This document shows positions 35,271 through 44,774 of a stretch of 64,000 nucleotides of DNA, piece by piece (the first letter of the stretch is position 1; each line of letters starts with the position of its first letter). The stretch comes from Maribellus sediminis (lineage in GTDB: Bacteria > Bacteroidota > Bacteroidia > Bacteroidales > Prolixibacteraceae), in contig NZ_WXUB01000001.1 in NCBI RefSeq assembly GCF_011799805.1, forward strand, positions 1,302,001 to 1,366,000. The letters are read 5' to 3'. The notes beneath the pieces were generated by a model. The model was given only the letters and a program-made list of their open reading frames with translations, did no database searches and was not told the origin of the DNA. A program made the position numbers and the translations under genes.

Positions 35271-38200
35271 ATGAAAAAGTTGATCAAATATCAGCTTACC
35301 CTCTTGCTGATTTATTGGTCAGTTGTTGTTAATGCTCAGCCCGAACAATTACTAAAAAATTTCTTCACAGTTGATAATGGTCTTTCGCATAACGAAGTAA
35401 CTTCGATTGTTCAGGACCATGATGGATTTATCTGGTTTGGAACACGCGGTGGACTGAACCGTTACGATGGCTACGATTTTAAGATTTTTAACCAGGTTCC
35501 GGGTGATTCCAACAGTTTGGTTAACCCATCCATCGAATCGTTGTTTGTTGATAGAAAGGGAAATATTTGGATAGGAACCAAGTCAGGCGGTGTCAGTAAA
35601 TACGATGCCGACAAAGAAGAATTCTCCAATATCGTTTCAAACTACAGGAATAAAAGTGAGGTATTACCCGATAGCCGGGTTTTATCGTTTTACGAAGATA
35701 AGAACGACCGCATTTGGATGGGAACATGGAACCACGGTTTGATTATTTATGATGAGCATAATAAAACATCAATCCGATTATTAAGTGGTGCAGTAAATTC
35801 GATTGTCGAAACCCTTAATGGCGATATATGGGTGGGTAGCAATAATGGGCTTTATAAGTTCTTTTCAACAAAAGACAATATCATACAGGTTGATATGCCG
35901 CATATTTCAATGGTGTGTCATGAGATTCAATATGACCCCAAAAGAAATGTCTTATGGATAGCAGAATCAGGATTGACCAAGTTTGATTTGCACACTTACG
36001 AACGAACCTACTATGAAATTGGTGATGCGTTTAAAGGCCAAACAGTTCATGCTTATGAATCGATATATTTAGATAATAATGGCATGGTATGGCTGGGGAC
36101 GTGGGGAACCGGATTCTATTATTTCGATCCCGCCCGCGAGGTTTTTCAGCGTTACCAGATTTATCCTGAAAACAGGGCAACATTGAACAAGGATTATGAT
36201 GCTGTTTTGACTATCTTCCAGGATAGAGATAATAATCTTTGGTTGGGAACTAACGGTGGCGGTATATGCGTGCTTACACCTAAATTAGACTTTAAAACTG
36301 TGGGTTTTAATCCACAACGATTTAAGGGGCTTCGGAATACCCGCATAATGACAGTAGTTAATGATAAAAAGAAGAACCTGTGGTTGGGAACGATTGGAAG
36401 TGGTCTGGTATGGTCGCCCGATCGCGAAAACTTTTATCCGGTAGCCTATCCGGAGGGAGTTAACCAGTCGAGGTTCCTGATTATAAAATATTTATACGAA
36501 GATAAAGCAGGAGTTATTTGGGTGGGGACAAATATTGGGACCTACATTATTCAGTTCAGGGATAACGTGCCACAGATGATCCTACCAAACCTTGATCCGA
36601 AGTATCTAAACAGGTGGCGACAGGTCGTTTCAATTATCGATGCTCAGGATAAATTGTGGCTGGGGAGTTTAATGAGTGGCTTATGTATTTTTGATAAAAC
36701 ACAAGATTATAAGTTAGTTAAGCATTTGAATATTAATGATGAGGAATCGGGTGATTTGAACAGCGACAGGATAAGCTATTTGTTTGAAGACAGTCGTGGA
36801 AGGATATGGGTGGGAACTTATAATGGTTTGCATGTTTACAATCCTTCGGATACAACAGTTGTTTTAGCAGAAGACTATTTTGAGATTGACGGTGAATTTA
36901 CCGGTAACATCATCACCTGCATCGATCAGGATATAAACGGGAATTTGTGGATAGGTACGCCTAACGGCCTCAATAAGTTGTCAGAAGCTGAAAATTCGCG
37001 TTTCTCGTTAAAGTTGTACACCGAAAAAGACGGCCTTGCCAGTAATTTTATCAAAGGAATTTCGGGAGATTCGGAAGGAAATATCTGGATCAGTACGAGT
37101 TTGGGAATCTCGAGGATTGATGGAAAAGGAGAGGGTAATGCCATTCGAAATTACAAAGAAAGCGATGGTGTTGGCGGAAAGAATTTTACTGAGGCATCTG
37201 TCTTCCGAAATGGCGAAGGCGAAATATTTTTTGGTGGATCCAATGGTCTCACTTACTTTAATCCCGGTAAAATAGAGGCGCTTCCAACCGCACACAAACC
37301 TGTGCTTACCGAACTCAAAATTCTGAATGAACCTGTTTCCATTAATCAGGAGTATGGATCAAAGGTTGTTATGGATCAGTCCATTATTCATGAAGATAAA
37401 ATCGCAATTCCTTACCGGTTCAATAATTTTGAAATACAGTTTTCGGCACTTGATTACCGTTCGCAAGGCGGGAATCTGTACAAGTATAAACTTGAAAAAT
37501 ACGACAACGACTGGCAATATATCGGTACAAGGAGGTTTGTGAATTTTAACAGTTTAAGGCCCGGAGAATACAAGTTGCTCGTAATGAGTGCCAATAGTCA
37601 CAACGTTTGGAATGAAGAACCAACGAGTTTGACGATCGAAATTCTTCCTCCGTTTTGGCAAACCTGGTACGCTCTTTTATTTTATATCCTACTTGTTGTT
37701 GGCATTGTTTCTGTGATCAGGTGGAACGCAGTAAAACAGGTGCGTCTGGCCAACAGTCTGGAAATGGAGAAGTTGAAGCACAGGCAGGATCAAAAGATCA
37801 ATGAAATGCGCCTGCGTTTCTTTACCAATCTCTCACACGAATTTCGTACACCTCTGACTTTAATTCTGGCGCCGCTAAAAGAATTGTTGCGGAAAAAGGA
37901 AGAATATCAACTTACTGAAGAAACTGAGCACAAAATTAAGATCATCAATAACAATTCGGTCCGCTTAATGAAGCTGATAAATCAGCTGCTCGATTTTAGA
38001 AAGCTGGAAACGGGAAACGCCAAACTTTACGCATCAGAAACAAATGTGGTAGAATTAGTTAGCGAATTGTGTCAACCGTTTCAGGAACTGGCAGCAATTA
38101 ATAACATTAGGTTTAAGGCTGACCTCGATATTCAAACTGCATACCTTTGGATTGACAGGGATAAAATTGAGATTATCGTCAATAATTTATTATCCAATGC

Positions 38201-39353
38201 TTTTAAGCACGTGCAGGAAAATGGCAAAGTTGAAGTTGCCCTGTACGAAGAAGAGGAAGAGGTGTTGCTGACAGTATCGGATAATGGGCGCGGCATACCC
38301 AAAAGCGAGCTTGAATTTATTTTTGACCGTTTTTACCGGGGAGCCGACAGCAAAATGGATGGCAGTTCGGGGATTGGCCTTGCCCTGGCAAAACGTTTTA
38401 CTGAATTACACAAAGGAAACATATCGGTGGTAAGCGAACCATTCAAGCTCACGCAGTTTACTGTTGCCATTCCTAAAGGAACGGGGCATTTAAAACCTGA
38501 AGAAATTGTTGAGCCTAAAACCGAAAAGAAACGCCCGGGATTTAACGATGGAGTGCTTAAGAATATCTTTCCGAATAAGACGACGAATTCAGTTGCGTCA
38601 GATGAATGTATTCTGGTTGTTGAAGATAACCGGGAGATGCGGGATTACCTGGTGAATATATTGTCGCCTTTGTATCGGCTTGAAACGGCCGAAAACGGAA
38701 AGGCAGGCTACGAAAAAGCACAGAGTTTGAAACCCGATCTCATTGTTTCGGATGTAATGATGCCGGAGATGGATGGCTTCGAATTTTGCAAGAAATTGCG
38801 TGAGGATGAGAATTTGGCTACCATTCCGTTAATCTTTTTAACCGCCAAAGACGATGAGCAATTTCGCTTTTTGGGAACACAACTTGGAGCCGATGACTTT
38901 ATTTCCAAGCCATTCGACCCGATATTACTCACCGAAAAAGTAAAGAACATACTTTCGCGGCAGAAAAAGTTGCAAAAGCAATACAGCAAATCGGTTCGCC
39001 TTGAACCTTCTGATGTTCTAATAACTTCTTCGGAAGAACTGTTTATTGAAAAGGCAATTTCCATTGTTGAAGCTAATTTGCACAATTCAAATTTTACTTC
39101 CGATACCCTTGCTTCGGGAATGAACATGAGTACATCGTCGCTTTATCGCCGATTGAAGAGTTTAACCGGGTATTCTACCGCTGAATTTATTCGGTCGCTC
39201 CGAATAAAACGCGCTGCTCAACTGATGGCGGACAAAGAAAAGACCATCACCGAAATTGCATTCGATGTTGGTTTTAACGATGTAAAACATTTTCGAACCG
39301 TCTTTCAAAAACAGTTTAAATGTACTCCCACCGAGTACCGTCAAAAGTTATAG
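35271..39353 (+). CDS. Hybrid two-component system regulator (HTCS)
   Basis: I prefer the ATG at 35271 (1360 residues), where a signal peptide begins (MKKLIKYQLTLLLIYW); an ATG five codons earlier is possible. The periplasmic sensor (about 20-720) is a two-propeller array of Reg_prop repeats such as DHDGFIWFGTRGGLNRYDGY and DINGNLWIGTPNGLNKL, then a Y_Y_Y domain (about 700-785). A membrane segment lies near 797-820. His856 is in the HisKA motif LSHEFRTPLTLILAPL; the HATPase shows NNLLSNAFKHVQ and DNGRGIP. The receiver has Asp1161 (VSDVMMPEMDG), and an AraC-type DNA-binding domain ends the chain (about 1255-1360). It senses an oligosaccharide and activates the adjacent glycan genes. Confidence 0.97.
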   Translation: MKKLIKYQLTLLLIYWSVVVNAQPEQLLKNFFTVDNGLSHNEVTSIVQDHDGFIWFGTRGGLNRYDGYDFKIFNQVPGDSNSLVNPSIESLFVDRKGNIWIGTKSGGVSKYDADKEEFSNIVSNYRNKSEVLPDSRVLSFYEDKNDRIWMGTWNHGLIIYDEHNKTSIRLLSGAVNSIVETLNGDIWVGSNNGLYKFFSTKDNIIQVDMPHISMVCHEIQYDPKRNVLWIAESGLTKFDLHTYERTYYEIGDAFKGQTVHAYESIYLDNNGMVWLGTWGTGFYYFDPAREVFQRYQIYPENRATLNKDYDAVLTIFQDRDNNLWLGTNGGGICVLTPKLDFKTVGFNPQRFKGLRNTRIMTVVNDKKKNLWLGTIGSGLVWSPDRENFYPVAYPEGVNQSRFLIIKYLYEDKAGVIWVGTNIGTYIIQFRDNVPQMILPNLDPKYLNRWRQVVSIIDAQDKLWLGSLMSGLCIFDKTQDYKLVKHLNINDEESGDLNSDRISYLFEDSRGRIWVGTYNGLHVYNPSDTTVVLAEDYFEIDGEFTGNIITCIDQDINGNLWIGTPNGLNKLSEAENSRFSLKLYTEKDGLASNFIKGISGDSEGNIWISTSLGISRIDGKGEGNAIRNYKESDGVGGKNFTEASVFRNGEGEIFFGGSNGLTYFNPGKIEALPTAHKPVLTELKILNEPVSINQEYGSKVVMDQSIIHEDKIAIPYRFNNFEIQFSALDYRSQGGNLYKYKLEKYDNDWQYIGTRRFVNFNSLRPGEYKLLVMSANSHNVWNEEPTSLTIEILPPFWQTWYALLFYILLVVGIVSVIRWNAVKQVRLANSLEMEKLKHRQDQKINEMRLRFFTNLSHEFRTPLTLILAPLKELLRKKEEYQLTEETEHKIKIINNNSVRLMKLINQLLDFRKLETGNAKLYASETNVVELVSELCQPFQELAAINNIRFKADLDIQTAYLWIDRDKIEIIVNNLLSNAFKHVQENGKVEVALYEEEEEVLLTVSDNGRGIPKSELEFIFDRFYRGADSKMDGSSGIGLALAKRFTELHKGNISVVSEPFKLTQFTVAIPKGTGHLKPEEIVEPKTEKKRPGFNDGVLKNIFPNKTTNSVASDECILVVEDNREMRDYLVNILSPLYRLETAENGKAGYEKAQSLKPDLIVSDVMMPEMDGFEFCKKLREDENLATIPLIFLTAKDDEQFRFLGTQLGADDFISKPFDPILLTEKVKNILSRQKKLQKQYSKSVRLEPSDVLITSSEELFIEKAISIVEANLHNSNFTSDTLASGMNMSTSSLYRRLKSLTGYSTAEFIRSLRIKRAAQLMADKEKTITEIAFDVGFNDVKHFRTVFQKQFKCTPTEYRQKL

Positions 39354-39463
39354 CTTCTTATTTTTAATCCGTTCTGCAAAAATGCAAGGTGCTGAATGTG
39401 AATGACTGAATGGCTTGTCCTATTTTTGTTATTCTCTAGGTTATCAGTCTTTTAAGCTTTTGT

Positions 39464-39526
39464 TTGACCGAATATTCCCCTTCTTGTGAAAAGTAAAATA
39501 AGTTGGGATTGAACGAAATTTCACCC
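39464..39526 (+). promoter_or_regulatory. Two copies of a candidate HTCS-binding motif upstream of susC
   Basis: TTGACCGAATATTCCCC (39464-39480) and TTGAACGAAATTTCACCC (39509-39526) are similar to each other, 45 bp apart on the same strand, and the first resembles the site before the sulfatase at 30.5 kb. They lie 85-150 bp before the microprotein ATG. A weak -7-like TAGTTTTT (39582) follows at a sensible place. The interpretation as regulator operators is inferred. Confidence 0.35.
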
Positions 39527-39610
39527 ATCATTTCCCAAGCTGCTTCCTTTTGAAAGGTTCAAATTTTCGAGTTTTGAAGTATAGTTTTTAGTTAAACTAA
39601 ACCGAAACTT

Positions 39611-39721
39611 ATGAACAAGAAAAAAAACATCCCAAAAGGACTGTTCGCCTTTCGTGCTATTAATGTCATCCTTTACCTCATGCTCATCGCAATCGTGATT
39701 TTACTTTTTATGTTTCTCTAA
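39611..39721 (+). CDS. 36-residue single-pass membrane microprotein before susC
   Basis: A complete frame of 36 codons starts at ATG 39611 and ends TAA 39721, 20 bp before the susC ATG. Residues 1-10 are basic (MNKKKNIPKG), and about 17-36 form a strongly hydrophobic helix (INVILYLMLIAIVILLFMFL) reaching the very end. This positive-inside arrangement predicts a single membrane anchor with almost nothing outside. It cannot be a signal peptide of susC, which has its own. It could be a small membrane protein for SusCD assembly or a translated leader that couples susC translation. I know no named family for it. Coding is likely from the layout but not certain. Confidence 0.55.
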   Translation: MNKKKNIPKGLFAFRAINVILYLMLIAIVILLFMFL

Positions 39722-39741
39722 TAATAACTAATTACATTCTT

Positions 39742-42700
39742 ATGAAACAAGCTAATCAAATTCTGATCAGAAAGTTGTGTTTGGTGTTTGTGGTCATTTT
39801 GCTGGCCTCATCCGCATGGGCACAACAAACAATTACCGGAAAAGTAACCGACGAAACCGGGGAGTCGCTTCCCGGGGTAGCAGTTATTCTTCGCGGTTCA
39901 ACAATTGGTACGGTAACCGACATTGATGGGTTATATACACTTCAGGTACCCGATGGCGGAACTTTACAGTTCAATTTTGTAGGTATGAAAGTTGTAACCG
40001 AACCGATCGACGGCCGCACAACGATCGACGTAACCATGCAGGTGGATGCAATAGGACTGGAAGAAGTTGTTGCGGTAGGTTATGGCGTACAAAAGAAAGC
40101 CACTTTAACCGGATCGGTGGGTAATGTTAAGGCTGAGGAAATGTTGCAGCGGCCGGTGGCCAATACCACTGAGTTGCTGCAAGGCCAGGTATCCGGTCTG
40201 TACACGCGTCAAACCAGTGGGCTGCCCGGAGCCGATGGAACCACATTAAACATCAGGGGATATGGAGACAATCCGCTGGTGTTAATCGATGGGATTGAAG
40301 GCAGTCTCGGTCAGGTTGATCCAAACGATATCGAATCGGTGAGTGTGTTAAAAGATGCTTCGGCTGCAGTTTACGGTGCCCGTGCCGGTAATGGTGTAAT
40401 TCTGGTTACCACCAAAAGAGGTACTGAAAAACCATCACAGATTACCTATCACGGGAATGTATCATTTACAGCTCCTACATTCCTGCCTGATTTGGTTGAT
40501 GCCAGAAAATGGGCAGAGTTGCTGAATGAATCGGGACTGAATCCTGATGATTACAGCCCTGCACATGTGCATTACGATGCCGATTCCAAAAGACTAATAA
40601 ATACAATGGATGACAGTGATTATTATGGTTACGATTGGGATGAAGCTTTGTATCGCGACTGGACACCTCAGCAGCAACACAACATTAGTGCAAGCGGTGG
40701 AACCAGCACTGTCAAGTATTTTGTTTCGGCAGGTTATGTCGATCAGGCCAGTATTTTTACATCAGGCGATTACGATTATAAACGATATAACATTCGTTCA
40801 AATATCGATGCAAAGATCAAGAAAAACCTGAGTGTTTCGGTTGATTTTGCTTACCGCAGTTCAAGGCTCGACAAGGCCAACTTTGGTGTCGACGATATGT
40901 ACAACTCGTTACAGACCGCTAAACCCGTTTACCCGTATTATCACGAAGAGGATCCAACACGCGCCGCTTATTCAGGATTCCTCCAACGTTCGCCTTACCA
41001 TCAAACCTTTAAAGATTTTTCAGGTTTTCAGGATAACCGCGATAAAGTGTTGCAGGGAGCCTTGGAAATGAAATACACCATTCCGTTTGTAAAAGGCCTG
41101 GTGGCTAAAGCACGCCTGAACTACGAAGAATCCATGAAATGGAACAAGCGCGTGTCGCAACCCTATGATGTGTGGGATTATAATCCACTTGCAGCTCAGG
41201 CCGGAGATGACCCCTGGGTAAAACGTGGAACGCAGAATACCAATAATATGTTGGTTTATTCCAACCGTTCAACCGAATTATTGCCGCAGGTAAGCCTGCA
41301 ATACGACAAGATCATCGGCGACCACACGTTAAAAGCCGTATTGGTAGGTGAAACGTGGAGTTACAAATGGACCAGTTTGCAAGGTTCCAGAAAAGACATT
41401 CTTTCGTTTGAGGCACCCTACCTGATCTACGCATCAGAAGAAGGAAAAGACAATGCAGAGAATCTGCAAACCAATGGAGATGTAGGAACAACAGAACGTG
41501 CGCGTGCATCGGTTATCGGTCGTGTTAATTACGATTACAAAGGAAAATACATTGCCGAGGTGGCCATGCGTGCTGATGCTTCGGGCGAATACCCACCCGA
41601 AGGTCGCTGGGGTTATTTCCCAAGTGTAAGCGTTGGCTGGCGATTGTCGGAAGAGGCATTTCTGAAAGATAATTTTAGCAAAATGAATAACCTGAAATTA
41701 CGTGCTTCCTATGGTATCCTGGGGAACGATGCGGTTTCGTCGTTCGACTATTTATCGGGTTACACCATTTCAACCAATTATTACGTATTTGGTTCTTCTC
41801 CTGCACCGGTAATTGCATCGGCAGGTTTGGCCAACCCAAATATTACCTGGGAAACCATGAAAATGAGCAACATAGGTTTGGATGGTACTTTTTGGGATGG
41901 CTTACTCGGGTTTGAACTTGAATACTATTATCGTTTAAGGGAGAACATTTTGGCACAACCAACCGAACAGGTGCCAAGCACTTTTGGTGCCAGTTTACCG
42001 CGTACCAACCTGAATAAACGCGACAACCGCGGTATTGAATTAACACTGACGCACACCAACAAGATCGGAGATTTTTCTTACGATATTTCACCGATGTTTG
42101 CCTGGACACGAGGCAAATATGTGGATTTGGATGAGGATGTGTTGCCAACAACCGGAGATCTTGATCCGGAAACATTGGAATTCAATAAATTGTGGAATGC
42201 CCGCTATGTAAACGAAGGCCAGTGGGACGATCGTTTCTGGGGTTATGTTTCCGACGGTTTCTTCATGAACCAGGAACAAATCGATAATTACGAAGTCGAT
42301 CAGGATCAGGCCGGAAACCAAACCATTAAAGTAGGTGATATCATTTACAAAGACCTGAACGGTGACAATTACATCGACTGGCGCGACCAGAAAGTGATCG
42401 GGAAATCAGGATTGCCAAAAACGATGTACAGCATGGATATGGGAGCCAGCTGGAAAGGACTTTCCTTACGCATGTTATGGCAGGGAGGATCCAATTATAT
42501 GGTCACCATCGCAGGTTCGGCAGCTGCTCCGTTCTCTAACGAATCAATTCCACTTTCGCAACATTACGATTATCGTGCAATTGTTGGTCAGGACGGTAAC
42601 GGACTGGATTACATTACTAATCCTGATGATTTTAAACTTCCTCCGGTTACGCAAAACGGAAGAACGTCAAACAACAACAAAACATCTGACATTTGGAGCT

Positions 42701-42936
42701 ACGATGCAGCTTATGTCCGGCTAAAAAACATAAATCTGTCGTATACACTTCCAAGAACGTTGATTGAGCAAGCAGGCTTCTCGAATTGTATCCTGTATTT
42801 CAGTGGTACAAATATGTTGTCATTTAGTAATCTGGGTATCTGGAAAAATAATTTCGATCCTGAAGTAACCGGGGCAAACAATCGGGATTACCCACCGGTG
42901 AAAACAGTAACCTTTGGTATCAGGCTCACTTTGTAA
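39742..42936 (+). CDS. susC: SusC/RagA TonB-dependent transporter
   Basis: This 1064-residue protein has a signal peptide ending SAWAQ (about 1-28). A carboxypeptidase-regulatory-like domain follows (about 30-105, ITGKVTDETGESLPGVAVIL), a TonB-box-like EEVVAVGYGVQKK (about 110-122), the plug (about 120-235, with LNIRGYGDNPLVLIDGIEGS and GARAGNGVILVTTKRG) and the barrel to the end (VKTVTFGIRLTL). It lacks the STN domain of the other SusC, consistent with control by the hybrid regulator instead of an ECF sigma factor. It imports oligosaccharides released from the glycan and pairs with the SusD gene starting 20 bp downstream. It is preceded by the membrane microprotein. Confidence 0.97.
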   Translation: MKQANQILIRKLCLVFVVILLASSAWAQQTITGKVTDETGESLPGVAVILRGSTIGTVTDIDGLYTLQVPDGGTLQFNFVGMKVVTEPIDGRTTIDVTMQVDAIGLEEVVAVGYGVQKKATLTGSVGNVKAEEMLQRPVANTTELLQGQVSGLYTRQTSGLPGADGTTLNIRGYGDNPLVLIDGIEGSLGQVDPNDIESVSVLKDASAAVYGARAGNGVILVTTKRGTEKPSQITYHGNVSFTAPTFLPDLVDARKWAELLNESGLNPDDYSPAHVHYDADSKRLINTMDDSDYYGYDWDEALYRDWTPQQQHNISASGGTSTVKYFVSAGYVDQASIFTSGDYDYKRYNIRSNIDAKIKKNLSVSVDFAYRSSRLDKANFGVDDMYNSLQTAKPVYPYYHEEDPTRAAYSGFLQRSPYHQTFKDFSGFQDNRDKVLQGALEMKYTIPFVKGLVAKARLNYEESMKWNKRVSQPYDVWDYNPLAAQAGDDPWVKRGTQNTNNMLVYSNRSTELLPQVSLQYDKIIGDHTLKAVLVGETWSYKWTSLQGSRKDILSFEAPYLIYASEEGKDNAENLQTNGDVGTTERARASVIGRVNYDYKGKYIAEVAMRADASGEYPPEGRWGYFPSVSVGWRLSEEAFLKDNFSKMNNLKLRASYGILGNDAVSSFDYLSGYTISTNYYVFGSSPAPVIASAGLANPNITWETMKMSNIGLDGTFWDGLLGFELEYYYRLRENILAQPTEQVPSTFGASLPRTNLNKRDNRGIELTLTHTNKIGDFSYDISPMFAWTRGKYVDLDEDVLPTTGDLDPETLEFNKLWNARYVNEGQWDDRFWGYVSDGFFMNQEQIDNYEVDQDQAGNQTIKVGDIIYKDLNGDNYIDWRDQKVIGKSGLPKTMYSMDMGASWKGLSLRMLWQGGSNYMVTIAGSAAAPFSNESIPLSQHYDYRAIVGQDGNGLDYITNPDDFKLPPVTQNGRTSNNNKTSDIWSYDAAYVRLKNINLSYTLPRTLIEQAGFSNCILYFSGTNMLSFSNLGIWKNNFDPEVTGANNRDYPPVKTVTFGIRLTL

Positions 42937-42956
42937 TCTTTAAAAAAGTATAGAAC

Positions 42957-44672
42957 ATGAAAAAGATATTCATAATATTACCATTATTTGTATTGCTGTT
43001 CGGATGTAACGATTTGCTGGACATTGCGCCTACAAACATTATTTCGGAAGATGCAGTGAAAAACGACCCGGTCCTTGTGGACGCTTTCTTAAACAAAATT
43101 TATGTGAACACCCGCTTTCAGTCGGGAAGCACTTATGCGCCCGATCAGGCCTTGTTGCATGTAATGTCGGGCGAAGCAAACGTGTTTGCCGGCTGGCAGG
43201 TACCTTTTGCTGCTGCCATGAAAATTATCGATGAAAATGGTGCACACAGTCAGGCAGAATACTGGCCTTACGGCAATATTCGCTCGTGTAACGAGATCAT
43301 CGATATGCTTAAAGAAGCCACTTTCGATCCGGAGCTTATAGAACAAAAAACGGCGGAAGCACGCTGGTTACGGGCCTTCATGTATTTCGATCTGGTAAAA
43401 CGTTACGGTGGCGTTCCACTCATCACGGTAGCTCAGAGTATTGACCAGCCTATCGAAGAATTATATGTAGAGCGAAATTCTGAAAAAGAGATCTACGATT
43501 TCATAGCATCCGAAATGGATGACCTGGCTAACATTTTACCTGAAAGTTATTCAACTGATGAATTTGGACGTCCTACAAAATGGGCTGCACTGGCATTAAA
43601 AAGCCGTGCGATGTTGTATGCCGGAAGTATTGCGAAATACGGAACGGTTCAGTTGAATGGCCTGCTTGGAATTCCTTCGGGTGAAGCCAACAGCTATTAT
43701 CAAAAATCATACGATGCAGCCATGGCCATTATTAATGGTGGTATGCATCCGCTTTATAAGGAAAATCCTGATCCACAGGCCAATTACGGCGAAATTTTCA
43801 TAAAAGACGGAAATTCGGAAGTAATTTTTGCTGAAGTGTACGATCTAGGTTTATTAAAAACCCATTCCTGGAACTTTGTTTGTATGCCCGATGGATTTCA
43901 GACGGGCTGGGGATCGAACAATTGGATGTACCTTGAATCGTGGGAGCGCTACGAATACAATGATGGCTCTTCAGCCATGTGGGACAATAGTTTACTTGAC
44001 GGAAAACATAAATTCTCGCTGGATTCTATCATTCGAAATAAAGATCCACGCTTTTTGGCAAGCGCATTTTATCCGGAAACTCCCTGGCAGGATGCTACAG
44101 TTTATGTGCATACTTCCACAAAAGGAACGATACCGGCTGGCTCTGATTGGCCTAACGCCGCTCCAAACCGTAATAAAATCAAAACAGGGATGATGATTAA
44201 AAAACGGGTAAATGAAGCGATTAAACTTCCTATCGGGGGTGAAGACGAAACCGACTGGATCGTATTCAGAACCGCAGAGATGTATCTGAATGCTGCTGAA
44301 GCCAAATTTGAAATGGGTGAGGTAGATGCTGCCCGTAACCTGGTGAATATCATTAGAGACCGCGCAGGAATGCCCGACAAACAAACCCTTTCGCTGGATG
44401 AATTGCGTAACGAACGTTATGTTGAATTGTACATTGAGGAACATCATTACTGGGACATTCGTCGCTGGCGTATTGCGGTTGATGAACTCAACGGAAAAGG
44501 TTTTCACGGAGTTGTATGGGATTACTACATTGACGAAGATAAATACACCCTTAAGATTAAAGACGGTGATTTCGGACAAATCCGGACTTTTGCCGAAAGA
44601 AATTATTATTTCCCAATAGGACTCGATAGAATTGCCGATAACCCGAATTTAGTTGAGAATCCGGGATACTAG
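42957..44672 (+). CDS. susD: SusD/RagB family surface lipoprotein
   Basis: This 571-residue protein has a lipoprotein signal ending LLFGC (Cys17) and the family opening NDLLDIAPTNIISEDA. TPR-like helices include EARWLRAFMYFDLVKRYGGV (about 123-142). The C-terminus shows WIVFRTAEMYLNAAEAKFEM, LRNERYVELYIEEHHYWDIR and the ending PNLVENPGY. It is the capping partner of the SusC encoded directly upstream and binds the glycan at the surface. A rho-independent-type terminator follows the gene, so the sulfatase that comes next may be expressed at a different level. Confidence 0.97.
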   Translation: MKKIFIILPLFVLLFGCNDLLDIAPTNIISEDAVKNDPVLVDAFLNKIYVNTRFQSGSTYAPDQALLHVMSGEANVFAGWQVPFAAAMKIIDENGAHSQAEYWPYGNIRSCNEIIDMLKEATFDPELIEQKTAEARWLRAFMYFDLVKRYGGVPLITVAQSIDQPIEELYVERNSEKEIYDFIASEMDDLANILPESYSTDEFGRPTKWAALALKSRAMLYAGSIAKYGTVQLNGLLGIPSGEANSYYQKSYDAAMAIINGGMHPLYKENPDPQANYGEIFIKDGNSEVIFAEVYDLGLLKTHSWNFVCMPDGFQTGWGSNNWMYLESWERYEYNDGSSAMWDNSLLDGKHKFSLDSIIRNKDPRFLASAFYPETPWQDATVYVHTSTKGTIPAGSDWPNAAPNRNKIKTGMMIKKRVNEAIKLPIGGEDETDWIVFRTAEMYLNAAEAKFEMGEVDAARNLVNIIRDRAGMPDKQTLSLDELRNERYVELYIEEHHYWDIRRWRIAVDELNGKGFHGVVWDYYIDEDKYTLKIKDGDFGQIRTFAERNYYFPIGLDRIADNPNLVENPGY

Positions 44673-44699
44673 CATAGTTTCGTTTGGTTAGTTAACACA

Positions 44700-44727
44700 G
44701 GGGCCATATTATTGGCCCCTGGTTTTC
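44700..44727 (+). terminator. Terminator hairpin after susD
   Basis: A 7-bp perfect GC-rich stem (44700-44706 with 44713-44719) around a six-base loop is followed by TGGTTTTC. It fits an intrinsic terminator for the microprotein-susC-susD unit, with a rather short T-run, so some read-through into the next sulfatase is likely. Confidence 0.65.
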
Positions 44728-44753
44728 AAAATAAAACAGGGTACTAAAACCCG

Positions 44754-44761
44754 TATATTTG
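44754..44761 (+). promoter_or_regulatory. Possible -7 box before the sulfatase at 44775
   Basis: TATATTTG is an exact match to TAnnTTTG and lies between the susD terminator and the next ATG, but it is only 13 bp before the start codon and no TTTG sits at the -33 position. If used, the message would be almost leaderless. Confidence 0.25.
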
Positions 44762-44774
44762 ATAAAAAACTAAA

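Noticed and set aside
39421-39428. TATTTTTG as the susC-unit promoter
   Set aside because: It matches the -7 box but lies upstream of the candidate operator sites, which would then be inside the transcript; a weaker box near 39582 is better placed.
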